Position numbers and translations under genes: made by a program
Part shown: one piece after another, positions 1 through 9,778 of the stretch
How the letters are laid out: every line of letters begins with the position of its first letter
Position numbering within the stretch: position 1 is the first letter of the stretch
Assembly (NCBI GenBank): GCA_001600695.1
Contig: BCKQ01000001.1
Location: 2,260,722 to 2,324,721, forward strand
Origin: Ascoidea asiatica
Taxonomy: Eukaryota; Ascomycota; Saccharomycetes; Ascoideales; Ascoideaceae
DNA length: 64,000 nt
Direction of reading: 5' to 3'
The notes under the pieces: model-generated
Databases searched by the model: none
The model's input: only the letters and a program-made list of their open reading frames with translations
Told to the model about the DNA's origin: nothing

Positions 1-1400
1 ATTCCATCATAATAATGAGGAGTATAAATTAAATTTTTTGAAATTTTTAATTTATAATAGGGAGAATTTTCATTTAAAATCATTAAATTTGGAGGAATTT
101 CTAAAACAGGAGCTTGAATAGCAATAAATAAATTTTTAACTGTTGATTGAATTGAATTATAAAATTTTAAGAAAAATTTTAAAAATTGATTATTAATAAA
201 ATATTCTTTATCTATTTTTTCACCAGTTTTTGGATTTTTTGAAAAATAATCAGGTATTAAAAGTTCTTTAGTTTTTGAATTCCAAATATTATGTTGTTCC
301 CAAATACAAGTACCTAATTTCCAAGAATTATTTCTTTCAAAGCCATATTTTTTATCAAATTTATTTGAATTTAACCAACATGATGAACCATTTGGATCAA
401 TAAATTTTGAACCAATTTTTTTTGGACCAAAAACAGAAATTTCATAAACATCTACATTTTCAGAAAAACCAGTACCAAGCTTAATAGATTGAAAAGCAGT
501 TGGAGTTGTTCCAACTCTTAATTGTTGATCTTTTGGAATTGAATTTAAATCTTCATAACCAGAATAACCTGAATTAGGTTCATTCATTGATTCAACAGCA
601 AAAATTGTTTCATTAAATAAAAAAGGAGCATTTTCAACAATAGAACTAATAAAAAATTTTATTGAATTAATAAAATGATCTTGTAAAAAATCTTGAATAT
701 TTTGATTATTAATAATTAATTTTGGAGCAAAAATTTTACCAGAAAAAAATAAAGTAAAAATAGTTGCAGTTGCTAATCTATTATAATTTGTTGGCCATAA
801 CATTTTTGGATATAGATCAGGATTTGGAGGATAAAAATTATGTAATATTGCAGCATCAGTTGATTGAAAATATTTTGGATCAAAACCAACAGCATATAAA
901 GTCCATAATGGAGCTCCACTACCACCAGTAAATCTTGACCAAACATCTTGGTGAGGATCAATTATAACATATAAACCACCAATTTTATTAATGATTTTTA
1001 AAATTTCAATTGAATAATTGATATATTCTTCATCATAAATTCCAGGACCTTCATGTTCTATAGCTTCCCAAGTTATGATATATCTAATTAAATTAAAACC
1101 CCAAGATTTAATTCTTTGAAAATGAGATTCGGCTTCTTCTAAAGGAAATGGTCTTCCAACAAAAGAAATTGAATCACCATCCCAAAAAATATCATCATTG
1201 TTTTTATTATCGTTATTATCACCTATAGGAAAATCACTTGGTATAAAAGGTAAAGAAGGAAGTTTTGAAGATGCATCTAAATTGATCCCTTTCAAAGTTA
1301 TTTTTCGATTATACTTATCTATAAAATTCCCATTCTTATCTATTTTAATTTTGTCATGTAGTAATGATGGATATGAAGAATGTGTCTCAAGAGAATCCAT
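1..1400 (-). CDS. EGH1: Sterylglucosidase, GH5 family (3' end beyond window)
   Basis: The reading frame opens at the ATG at 1400-1398 and runs without a stop off the left edge, giving the first 466 or so residues. The protein has the yeast/fungal ergosteryl-beta-glucosidase (GH5) layout: KITLKGINLD near residue 34, SWGFNLIRYIITWEAIEHEG at about 99-118, DPHQDVWSRFTGGSGAP at about 148-164, and MNEPN with the predicted acid/base Glu at about 274. The nucleophile Glu lies beyond the window. Family members hydrolyse ergosteryl-glucoside in the cytosol or vacuole, and no signal peptide is visible here. No in-frame ATG was found a short way upstream. A plain beta-glucosylceramidase-like GH5 enzyme is the alternative, but similarity to the yeast YIR007W type is strong. 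Confidence 0.88.
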   Translation of the reverse strand, partial: MDSLETHSSYPSLLHDKIKIDKNGNFIDKYNRKITLKGINLDASSKLPSLPFIPSDFPIGDNNDNKNNDDIFWDGDSISFVGRPFPLEEAESHFQRIKSWGFNLIRYIITWEAIEHEGPGIYDEEYINYSIEILKIINKIGGLYVIIDPHQDVWSRFTGGSGAPLWTLYAVGFDPKYFQSTDAAILHNFYPPNPDLYPKMLWPTNYNRLATATIFTLFFSGKIFAPKLIINNQNIQDFLQDHFINSIKFFISSIVENAPFLFNETIFAVESMNEPNSGYSGYEDLNSIPKDQQLRVGTTPTAFQSIKLGTGFSENVDVYEISVFGPKKIGSKFIDPNGSSCWLNSNKFDKKYGFERNNSWKLGTCIWEQHNIWNSKTKELLIPDYFSKNPKTGEKIDKEYFINNQFLKFFLKFYNSIQSTVKNLFIAIQAPVLEIPPNLMILNENSPYYKLKISKNLIYTPHYYDG

Positions 1401-1841
1401 GAATTTTATCTTGGAGTAAGTGATATAATTCTTAAATAAAATAAAGAATGTTTTTAATTATATTATAATCAAAATAATTTATTTATTAAACTGATAATAT
1501 AAAAATGATTACTTTCATTGCTTGATTGATCAATTCTAGGGATAAATGCTCAGGGAGAAGACTGTTCCTCTATCAGCATTGATAATTATTGCCCCGAAGC
1601 AAGCAAGTAACTTTAAATGCACCGTGTACCGTGTACCGAGAACCGCGCTAACCGTTATCAATAAACTATCCGAGTTTCCGTATGCATGGTTACAGATATT
1701 TTACTACGGATCTCGTTGCAACAGTACGGATTCGGTTAATTGGAATCAGACTGAGAAAATGAAGCAGAATCAGAAGCAGATTCACAAACACATCAGCAAC
1801 AGCTATAAAGTATTTTATATTCATCTATGTACTATTCAATT
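1401..1841. other. Spacer upstream of EGH1 and downstream of RAI1
   Basis: This 441-base spacer lies between two minus-strand genes and should hold the EGH1 promoter and the RAI1 3' end. It is A+T-rich near EGH1. From about 1545 to 1760 it is noticeably richer in G+C, with ACCG-based tandem repeats and the palindrome GTTGCAAC near 1716. A 135-codon frame on the plus strand here runs into antisense of RAI1 and shows no recognisable domain. Confidence 0.5.
1621..1641. repeat. ACCGNGW heptamer tandem repeat
   Basis: Two exact copies of ACCGTGT are followed by ACCGAGA, and two further ACCG starts occur to 1655. The block lies about 230 bases upstream of the EGH1 start codon and could be a cluster of protein-binding sites. 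No known yeast factor is assigned. Confidence 0.55.
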
Positions 1842-3101
1842 CTACTGTTCAGCTTTGGGGTTCTCTTCCTTTTTGTCTTCCTGTTTAGATTCCTCTTTTG
1901 AGTCCTTTTTGATTTCCTCTTTTATTTCTTCTTTGTTTTTACTTTTCATTTGAGATCTTAATTCTTTTCTCCAATCCACAAATTTCTTCGTTAAAATTTC
2001 ATTATTATTAATTATTTTCAAACTTACATCTTCTGGTAATTCTGTTAATGAAAATGTTCTTTTTACATGATTATGACTTAATCTCCAAACTTTTTTCTCA
2101 TTATTTATATCAATATTTGTTCTTAACCATTCAATAACTGCTCCATACCATTTCAATGAATCTAAACAATTTATAATTTTTTTATTTGGTAATTGTTTTT
2201 TTAAAATTATCGGAATTTCTTCAACTTTAAATTCTTCAATTGTTTGTAATTTAAATTCTTTATCATCTCTAAATCCATAAAATATTTTTGGTATTCCAAT
2301 TAAAAAACATTGTGCCCAACTATTAAATAATTTAAATCCAAATGTATTAAAATTTTGAGAGTTAGTTATAATTTTTGAAGTTTTTAATTCAATATAATGA
2401 TCTAAAATATTATCATGCCCCTTATCTGATTCTTTATAACTTGGTTTATAATCAAATACACAATCAATTTCTCCACATAATAACATTTTCGTTTTATCTA
2501 TACCAGTTCTAACAAGACTTGAATATTGTTCAATATTATTAACATTCTTTTTACTTCTTTTTTCAATTAATTCCCTTGAACATGATGACCATTGTTTTGG
2601 TAATGTGGTTAAAGTTTCAAACTTATATCCTGAATATATACAATTCTCTATATAATCTGTACTTGGTCTATTTTTTTGTCTTTTTAAATCTAATTCTTTA
2701 TCTGATTTGAAAAAAATTTGAGAATCTAAACAAATTATATTAAAATCAAATGAATCTTGAGAATATGGCACTGTTAAAATTTTTTTCATTAATCCTCTAA
2801 ATGAAATTATATCTACTTTTATTTTAGAATTTAATTTTCTTTCATAAACTTCAATTGCTTCTAAAAATCCATCTAAATTTCCATCTTTTAATTTATCCAT
2901 TTTAATAAAATTTTTTTTACCCACTATCAAACTTTCTTTTTTTTCAACTTCTGAATCTGGAAAATAATAGTAATTTAAACTTGAATCATCCATTCTATAA
3001 TTCATTTTAATATCTCTTGAAAATGACATTATTTCTTTTGGCTGTTTTAATGCAGTAGCATTTGACCTTGAATTTAATGGAAAGTATTTTACATTTGACA
3101 T
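1842..3101 (-). CDS. RAI1: Rai1/DXO family mRNA decapping nuclease
   Basis: A 419-residue protein of the Rai1/DXO family. These enzymes remove incomplete or non-canonical caps (5'-triphosphate, unmethylated or NAD caps), and Rai1 partners the nuclear exonuclease Rat1. The active-site motifs are present: GYKFE (about 158-162), EID (about 211-213) and ELK (about 238-240), which together bind the catalytic metal ions. The N-terminal PLNSRS and SRDIKM segments also fit the family. The C-terminal 35 residues form a charged Lys/Glu tail that is not part of the fold. Length is slightly above the yeast norm. Start is the ATG at 3101-3099. It could be the cytoplasmic paralogue Dxo1 rather than Rai1, since the two are hard to separate without alignment. 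Confidence 0.85.
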   Translation of the reverse strand: MSNVKYFPLNSRSNATALKQPKEIMSFSRDIKMNYRMDDSSLNYYYFPDSEVEKKESLIVGKKNFIKMDKLKDGNLDGFLEAIEVYERKLNSKIKVDIISFRGLMKKILTVPYSQDSFDFNIICLDSQIFFKSDKELDLKRQKNRPSTDYIENCIYSGYKFETLTTLPKQWSSCSRELIEKRSKKNVNNIEQYSSLVRTGIDKTKMLLCGEIDCVFDYKPSYKESDKGHDNILDHYIELKTSKIITNSQNFNTFGFKLFNSWAQCFLIGIPKIFYGFRDDKEFKLQTIEEFKVEEIPIILKKQLPNKKIINCLDSLKWYGAVIEWLRTNIDINNEKKVWRLSHNHVKRTFSLTELPEDVSLKIINNNEILTKKFVDWRKELRSQMKSKNKEEIKEEIKKDSKEESKQEDKKEENPKAEQ

Positions 3102-3748
3102 TCTAAATAATTGAATATGACGTTAGTAATTATATATTCACTTTTTAAAATAATTTTCAATCTCAATTAATTAACTCTTTTGATAAATAATTTTTTTTTA
3201 TCCAATATTTTAAATTACTAATTTATTCGCTTTTTCGATGTTAAAATAAATTTTTCAAATGTTTAAATTTCAAAAATTCAAAAATTTAAAATTCGGAATA
3301 TAAAACCAAATACATGGTTCCAATAATTTTATGCATTATAACGTATATATATGTATTTCGAAAAAAATCATAATAAATTAATTTTATTTAAAATTTATCA
3401 ATTTAAATCAATTGAGATTTAAGTCAAGTAAAATAAAGTAAAAAAAATGAAATATAAATAAAAATAAAAATAAAAATAAAAATAAAATATAAAAAATGGA
3501 AGTGAAAGAAATTGAAAGGAATTGAGAAACGATTCACAAACTAATTAATAATGCAGTGCTTGCAAAAGCAATATGAGAAGCAAAAAAATGTTATGAACAT
3601 TTTCAAAAAGAAGTTCAAGAAGTCCAATTAAAGAAATAAAAATTAATTAATAATACTCTATAGTGTTAAAACACTATTGAAAAATACATCTAAAATATGA
3701 AAATTTTAGTTATGATTTGTCTTTTAATAATGAAAAGCCAAAATTCAC
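3102..3748. other. Spacer with RAI1 promoter and a possible decayed short frame
   Basis: This spacer lies upstream of RAI1 and downstream of the coiled-coil gene at 3749. It is very A+T-rich, with an AAAAAT pentamer/hexamer run at about 3455-3490. A plus-strand frame at 3496-3639 avoids TAA and TAG for 47 codons but contains two TGA codons. Confidence 0.5.
3496..3639 (+). pseudogene. Short frame interrupted by two TGA codons
   Basis: From the ATG at 3496 the frame reads MEVKEIERN, stop, ETIHKLINNAVLAKAI, stop, EAKKCYEHFQKEVQEVQLKK, then TAA. Both internal stops are TGA followed by GAA, and the composition looks like an amphipathic helical peptide. TGA terminates real genes in this window (LMO1, MET18), so it cannot simply be a sense codon. 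This is either a decayed short gene or chance. No homology is recognised. Confidence 0.2.
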
Positions 3749-5179
3749 TCAATTATAAGACGATCTTCTTTGTCTTCCATTAATTAATCTTCCAGTGACT
3801 CGTTTTGGCCTCTTTAAAGGACTTCCTTCACTTATTGTTCTGCTTCTTAAAATTCCATGAAGTGGTTTTGAATTACTAGATGAAGTGTTAACTGTTGTAG
3901 CTGTAGTTGGTGGTGTTGCTATAGATAATGAATTTTGAATATTTAAAGATTTATCTGTTGATGATGTATTGATTGTACTATTAGTTTCAGAATAATGAGG
4001 AATTCCAGAATTCAGCAGCAGCAGTACACTATTTTCTAGAAAATTAATCATAGTATTTTTTCCTAAACTTTTTTTCCAATTTTTAGTTTTTTCATTCATT
4101 AATTCTTCTGAACTTAACTTATTATTTTTCAAAAATTCACTTGAAAATTTCATATTTTCAATATTAACATCACGAATTATTTGATTAATCTCATTATTTA
4201 TATCTTCAATTTCATTTAATATGGAATCAACTTCGGATGATTTAATTGAAAAATCTTTTTCAAAATTTATTGATAATTTTTTAATCATATCTTCTTTACT
4301 ATTTATTTCATTGTCAAGAATTTTTTGAAATTCATTAAACTTAAGTTTTAATGAACTAATAATAACTTGGTTATCTGAATTATTAGTATTTGGATTTAAA
4401 TTAGTTAATTCTTTGTTGATTAACTGTTCCTTTTCTTCTAATGTTATTTTTAATCTTTCATTAATTTCAATATTTAATTCATTTAATTGATGATCCCATT
4501 GAGATTGAAATTTTGAAGAGATATTATTCAAAATTGTTGATTTAGATTTTATTTTATTTATACAATCTAAAATATTGGATAACTTTTGATTTAAGAAATT
4601 ATTTTTTTGATTAAAAAAATTCGAATTAACTGCAAGAATCAGATTATTTAAATTTTGTATAAAAAGATCATTTTTTATTTGGATACTTCTATTAACTAAT
4701 TCATCATTTTGGGATTTATAATTATCATATTTATCACTTAATTTTATGAATTTTTCATTCAAACAATATTTTTCAACTTTCAATTCATCAATTTTTGTTT
4801 TTAAATCAGAAATAATTTTTTCATTTGTTGAATATTTATTCCTTTCTATATCAATATTAGACTTTATCGAATTTAAGTTATTTAATTTCTCATTATAAGA
4901 TTGTTTTAAATTCTCATTATCAATTGATTTTGTATTAATTTCAGTCATTTTTCGAATTATTTCTTGATTTTTCAGATTAATTGATTCCTTTTTAATAAGT
5001 ATTTCATTTTCAATTTTTTTACAATTTTTTTGAATTTCATCTAGTTGCTTTGAATATGTTTCTTTAACTTCATTATTGATTTTATTTATCCTTGCTTCAT
5101 TTCTTGCTACTAGTTTTCTTTCGGTCTGAACATAAATCCAAAATATTATCAATATGATAAACAAGAAGTTGTCAACCAT
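3749..5179 (-). CDS. N-terminally membrane-anchored coiled-coil protein, unassigned
   Basis: The 476-residue protein starts with a hydrophobic segment (residues 4-18, FLFIILIIFWIYVQT) directly followed by basic residues, which suggests a single N-terminal membrane anchor. Most of the remainder (about 25-345) is predicted coiled coil: long Glu/Lys/Asn/Ile-rich helices without prolines. A low-complexity Ser/Thr region follows. The basic C-terminus contains GILRSRTISEGSPLKRPKRV, where LKRPKR could be a nuclear localisation signal and the Ser-Pro a CDK-type site. I do not recognise the family. An anchor plus nuclear signal would fit a nuclear-envelope or spindle-pole component, but that is inference. 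Start is the ATG at 5179-5177. Confidence 0.7.
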   Translation of the reverse strand: MVDNFLFIILIIFWIYVQTERKLVARNEARINKINNEVKETYSKQLDEIQKNCKKIENEILIKKESINLKNQEIIRKMTEINTKSIDNENLKQSYNEKLNNLNSIKSNIDIERNKYSTNEKIISDLKTKIDELKVEKYCLNEKFIKLSDKYDNYKSQNDELVNRSIQIKNDLFIQNLNNLILAVNSNFFNQKNNFLNQKLSNILDCINKIKSKSTILNNISSKFQSQWDHQLNELNIEINERLKITLEEKEQLINKELTNLNPNTNNSDNQVIISSLKLKFNEFQKILDNEINSKEDMIKKLSINFEKDFSIKSSEVDSILNEIEDINNEINQIIRDVNIENMKFSSEFLKNNKLSSEELMNEKTKNWKKSLGKNTMINFLENSVLLLLNSGIPHYSETNSTINTSSTDKSLNIQNSLSIATPPTTATTVNTSSSNSKPLHGILRSRTISEGSPLKRPKRVTGRLINGRQRRSSYN

Positions 5180-5976
5180 CTTTTATTGGTATAAATATTA
5201 AACCCAATAATTGATTCTCTAATCAATAAATAATATTATCAGGTGCAATAAAAAGGATAGGGATGAAAAAAAAAACTAAAAATTCACCAAAAATAATCCT
5301 AGATCTTGAATTCTTTAAATATTTCAATCTCTTGTAAGATTTAAATAGCTTTTCGATAAGTGAAAAAGTCTGTGATTCTCACTTCCTTTTTTTTACCAGT
5401 GCAAAACATCGCTTATTCTTTTCAAATATATCTCTTTGTCAAAATATTGGTCTATTGGCAACTGAAATACAGTGCAGTACCCTCATAAGGAAAACTTCTG
5501 AACTTGTCTGACTGTAATTAACTGTGATAAATGGATAAACAGTGTAACTTTGATGCTTAGACGAGGTCAAAGTTTGGTCTGCCAATCAAATCCGCAACCA
5601 AAAAATGGAAATCTGAAACGGATGGAAATAATATTTTGGTATTGTGCCCGAATCAGATGATTGACTGTTTATGCTGAATGAGAAGTTATTTCAAACCGAT
5701 AATTCAACAAATTCACAAGATCACTTACTAATTTTTTACAAAGCCTGAGCAACTTCTTTTCATGATGTTCGTAAATGAAAAATAAAAAAAAAAACATGAA
5801 TTATTAGGTACATACCTGTCTAAATGCTTAGGTCCTTTTAAGACAGATAAGAGAAAAAACAATAATTATGAAAGTATCCCTCTCAATCGTAGTCGTTATG
5901 AGATGTTGATTGAAATTATAATATGTAATATTTCAAAATATTTAGAACTTGTTCACTCTACATATAGAAATCAGTA
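5180..5976. other. Spacer between the coiled-coil gene and RFC1
   Basis: This 797-base spacer holds the promoter of the minus-strand coiled-coil gene and the RFC1 3' end. The part at about 5440-5720 is richer in G+C than its surroundings but has no frame of note and no strong hairpin. A GTATGT on the minus strand near 5817 has no convincing partner acceptor. Confidence 0.4.
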
Positions 5977-8900
5977 TCACTTCTTTCTTTTCCTTGAAGT
6001 AGCACTGCTAGATGATCCCTTTTTAGCCCGGGTAGAAGATTTGGCAGGCTTGGCTTTTGTGGCCTTGGGCTTTTTAGCTTTGATTAGTTTATCTTTTGTA
6101 ATATCTTCCAAGTCTTTGTTATCATCATCTTCGTCCTTTACGTTAACAGTATCATCATCTATGACATCTTCCAAATCAGGTTTAGCTGTTGAAGTTCCTG
6201 ACCTACCACTAGTTGTCAATCCTGGCCTATTTATTGCAACTGGATGTTTTGCTGCATTATACTTTCTTGTAAACTGAGACTTAGTTGAAGTAGTTAATGC
6301 TTTAGATACCTTATCTAAACTGTAAGGATTCTTTGGCATTGCAAAATCTAATATATATTCCCAATCTTCTTTGGTTAAATAGTAATGATCTAATATTTCT
6401 ACTGTTTCTGCAATTCCATCAGTTTCTTTTTCAATCAATGGTTTGGCTAATTTTTCTCCTAATAATTGAAAATAATCTAGTCTCAAATCAAACTTTTTTG
6501 TTAATGTTCTTAATCTACAGTGATAATTTATTTCTTGTAATAATCTTAAATATTTGTTTGTCTTTGAGTTATTTCCTAGCCAACTTGTAAAATTAATTCT
6601 TCCAGTAATTATACCATGAACAAATGATGCAGGTCTGATTGAAGACATAACACCATGAAGGGGCATTAAACTCCATAACTGTTCTGAACTATGAATTTTT
6701 GAATCAACTAAATCAGCTTCAGATATGGAATCTGAAGCTTTAGCGATAAGTTGCAAATGGCTCATATTTCTATTTGAGGGTCTTGTATTAAGATAATTTT
6801 CATGCACCATTAACGGTGTAAAATCATGATCATCAAAATAATATTCAAGCTTTTTATTTAAATCTACATTGGTACTTGGGGACCATATTGCTCCATTTAA
6901 CAATCTTCCCAATATATCAAATGATTTAAGTGCAACATTTTTTTGCCATGAACTTATAACTTTAGTTGTATTTTCACCGTTTATTACTTTATCAGTTTTT
7001 GAAATTGTAGACAATAAATTAATGATTTGTCTTATATCATGTTTTGTTCCATCTACTATTTGTTCAATAATATTAGGATCTAACTTAAGTTTTTCTCTAT
7101 ATGCAATTGTCATTATTCTAGATTTCATTTCAGTTGCACTTGGTCTTCTAAAAGGTAAATCAAAACAAACTTTATCGAAAGGTCTCATCTTTGGAAGTGA
7201 TTTATCATTACAAATCATTATTATAGGAATAGATGTTTTACGGCAAAATGAAGCTAAAGCACCTACACCACCACGATCACCACTTGACATTCCGTCAACT
7301 TCATCCATGATTAGACAAAACTTTTTTTTTTGACTATTATTTACTTGGTTCCCTTTATTATCAAAATATCCCATTAAAGAGTTATTATTTAAAATATTTT
7401 TGATGTCTGAATTTAATAATGATTTAGATCTAACATCGGAAGCATTTTTTTCAAGAACATCATAATTTAACATTTCAGCAACAAGATGTGCAGCAGTTGT
7501 TTTACCAATTCCAGGAGGTCCTGAAATTAAAGCTGCTGGGAATAAATCTCCATAAAGTTTGAACCCTTTTTTTTTATTAGTGTCCCAATTTGCTAACCAT
7601 TTTCTTAATTTCTCTACAACTCCTTTATTTCCACAAATTTGCGATAAATTAGTTGGAGCATATTTAACTGTCCATAATTTTTCTGAATCTGATTTTTCAG
7701 AAGATTTAACATATGTATCTTCAGGAATATTTTTAGATTTATTCTCTTTAACTTGACAAGCCTTTTTTTTCATTAATTCCTTTTCACGTTTTAAAGCATC
7801 TTTTTCTTCCATTTTAGCTTGTTCTAAAATCAAGGCATCATCTTTTTTTCTTTTTTCAATAGCTTTTTTAGCCAAATCATTATCCCCTCCATTTTGGGGC
7901 ATTCCAGTAATCAATTGACAAAATCCGGCTTCATCTATAGCTTTTATATTTAGTTCTAAAATTTTTCTAACTTTTGAAGGACCTGCTTCTTCACCTAATA
8001 CTACAATTGAAGTTTTTTTTGAAATTGATTTTGTAACTTTTGCACCATATTTTTTAGCTAAGGTATCACCATCCTCACGATTAATATGAGGTAAAACACC
8101 AGTAAAAACAATTGTTAAACCAGCCAAACAATCTGGCTTTCCTATAGGAATCTCAAATGATTCATCTGATTCCAAAGGAGGAGGAGGAGCTTCAGCTTTC
8201 ATTTTAAAGTAATTAAAAGTTTTTGGATCATAATCTGATACATCTGGTAATTCGGCATCTGGAATAGTTTTTAATAATGCATCAAGAGGTTTACTTCCAG
8301 TAGAAGCCGGAGCTTTTCTTTTTTTAATTGGAGCTTTTTTAGCTTCATCTTTGTTTTGAGAACCCTTTTTAGGAGATGTGATCGGATTGTTCAGAATAGT
8401 ATCAGTAAGTTTTTTAGCTTTAGGTTTTGAGATTTTTGTAATTTTGAAATCATCATCATCCTCATCATCATCATAGTCATCATCGCCATCATCTTTGTAA
8501 TCGTTGTCATCATTATCATCAGCTCCAGAGAGAGAGTAGTCTTCATCGCCATCCTTGTCACCTTCTTCTTCTTCTTCTTCCAAATCAACTATATCAGAGT
8601 CATCATCATCATTATATTTTTTTTTGAATTTGGGAACAGGTTTTGGATTAACTTTCAAATCAGGTTTTGAAGTTGGTTTTATAGATGAAGATTGTGTATT
8701 TGATCTTGTAGAAGATCTAGTGGATCTTGTAGAAGATCTAGTGGATCTTGTAGAACGAACGGGTTTACTTTTCGAAAAATAATCAGAAGTTGAAATTGGA
8801 GTTAATTTTTCTTCTTTAGGTAAATTTAATCTTGATTTTTTTCTTTGAGGTTTTTTAACTTCTACAATTTCCACAACATCGTCGTCATCGTCATCATCAT

Positions 8901-9150
8901 CATCATCATCCACAATTGCTCTTGTTCTTCTTCTAGAACTGGTTCCAGAACTTGAAGATGTATTTGTTCTAGATTTAGGTTCGGTACGTTTGTTCTATGA
9001 TATATTATAAAAAATTCAAATTAATTGAGTTAGTTAAGTATTTTTATGAATTAAAAAATTATCAAAATAATAAAAATAATAAAAATAATTAATACTTACA
9101 GACTGACGCGTTTTATTTCCTCCGCCAAAAAAATCAGCTATATCAACCAT
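5977..9150 (-). CDS. RFC1: Replication factor C subunit 1 (two exons)
   Basis: RFC1 is the large subunit of the clamp loader that places PCNA on primed DNA. The gene is two exons: 9100-9150 (17 codons) and 5977-8994, joined in phase to a 1022-residue protein. Exon 1 encodes MVDIADFFGGGNKTRQS, the conserved Rfc1 N-terminus with a PIP-like DFF motif. Exon 2 gives Arg/Ser repeats and long Asp/Glu runs, a BRCT domain (about 307-384), and the AAA+ module with Walker A GPPGIGKT (about 509-516) and Walker B DEVD (about 581-584). A conserved C-terminal collar and a Lys-rich tail follow. Using only the uninterrupted frame would lose the PIP-like box. An MCB element lies upstream, as expected for an S-phase gene. 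Confidence 0.95.
8995..9099 (-). other. RFC1: RFC1 intron
   Basis: A 105-base intron read on the minus strand. The donor GTAAGT starts at 9099, the branch sequence AACTAAC has its ACTAAC at 9034-9029, and the acceptor CATAG ends at 8995. The branch-to-acceptor distance is about 35 bases. Removing it joins exon 1 in frame to the long exon, and the resulting N-terminus matches the Rfc1 family. Confidence 0.9.
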
Positions 9151-9343
9151 TTAAAAAGAATAGAGAAATAATGCCAAATGAATTGAAAAACTTTTGGTCT
9201 AATAATTAATTAAGAAAGAATCAAAATTAAATTTGGCTAAAATCTATGAAATTTGAATTTAGAATCTTTATAAATATTATTTTTTGAATTGAATTTAGCG
9301 GTAGATCGAAATTATTACCGATTTTTGAATTCAAGGACAATAA

Positions 9344-9349
9344 ACGCGT
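9344..9349. promoter_or_regulatory. MCB element (ACGCGT) upstream of RFC1
   Basis: ACGCGT, within AAACGCGTT, lies about 195 bases upstream of the RFC1 start. In yeasts this MluI cell-cycle box is the MBF (Mbp1/Swi6) site that drives G1/S expression of replication genes. A lone hexamer in A+T-rich DNA in front of a replication gene is a good functional candidate. Confidence 0.55.
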
Positions 9350-9376
9350 TATTTTCTTTAATGATGAGAATTATGA

Positions 9377-9383
9377 CGGGTAA
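9377..9383 (-). promoter_or_regulatory. Reb1-type site upstream of RFC1
   Basis: CGGGTAA on plus is TTACCCG on minus, the core of the Reb1 general regulatory factor site. It lies about 230 bases upstream of RFC1, a typical promoter position. Confidence 0.4.
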
Positions 9384-9778
9384 CCATGTAATTTTAGGTA
9401 AATCTAGAACATCCATAAAACTGGCTCTGGAAAAAAAATAAAAAAAATAAAAAAAATAAAAAAAATAATCAGGTGTTGCTTGAAATTTCAAATTGATAAG
9501 ATTTTATTCCCGAAGGTTTTAATGTTATTGAATTAAGATCAGTAGAAACTTGAATTACATTATATCTATATAACTTTTAAAATTCATTCAAAGAAAAACA
9601 CAAGAGAAAAAATAAGATGAAGTAAAACTTAACTTGAAAATAAATAATTTAAATCTAAAAGAATAAAATTGATCAAAAAAAAGAAAAGCAAAAGTAAAAG
9701 CAAAAAATAATAATAAAAATAACAATAAACTAAAAAGAAAAATAAAAGTGGTTAAATTATGTCATTAGGAATAATATT

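Larger units (their letters stand above)
9151..9778. other. RFC1 promoter and HFD1 3' flank
   Basis: This spacer carries an MCB element and a Reb1-type site upstream of RFC1. Beyond them are simple A-rich runs (about 9430-9470 and 9640-9740) and no reading frame of note. Confidence 0.55.

Noticed and set aside
8391-8588. Met-rich minus frame inside RFC1
   Set aside because: Out-of-frame reading of the Asp/Glu GAT-GAA repeats of RFC1.
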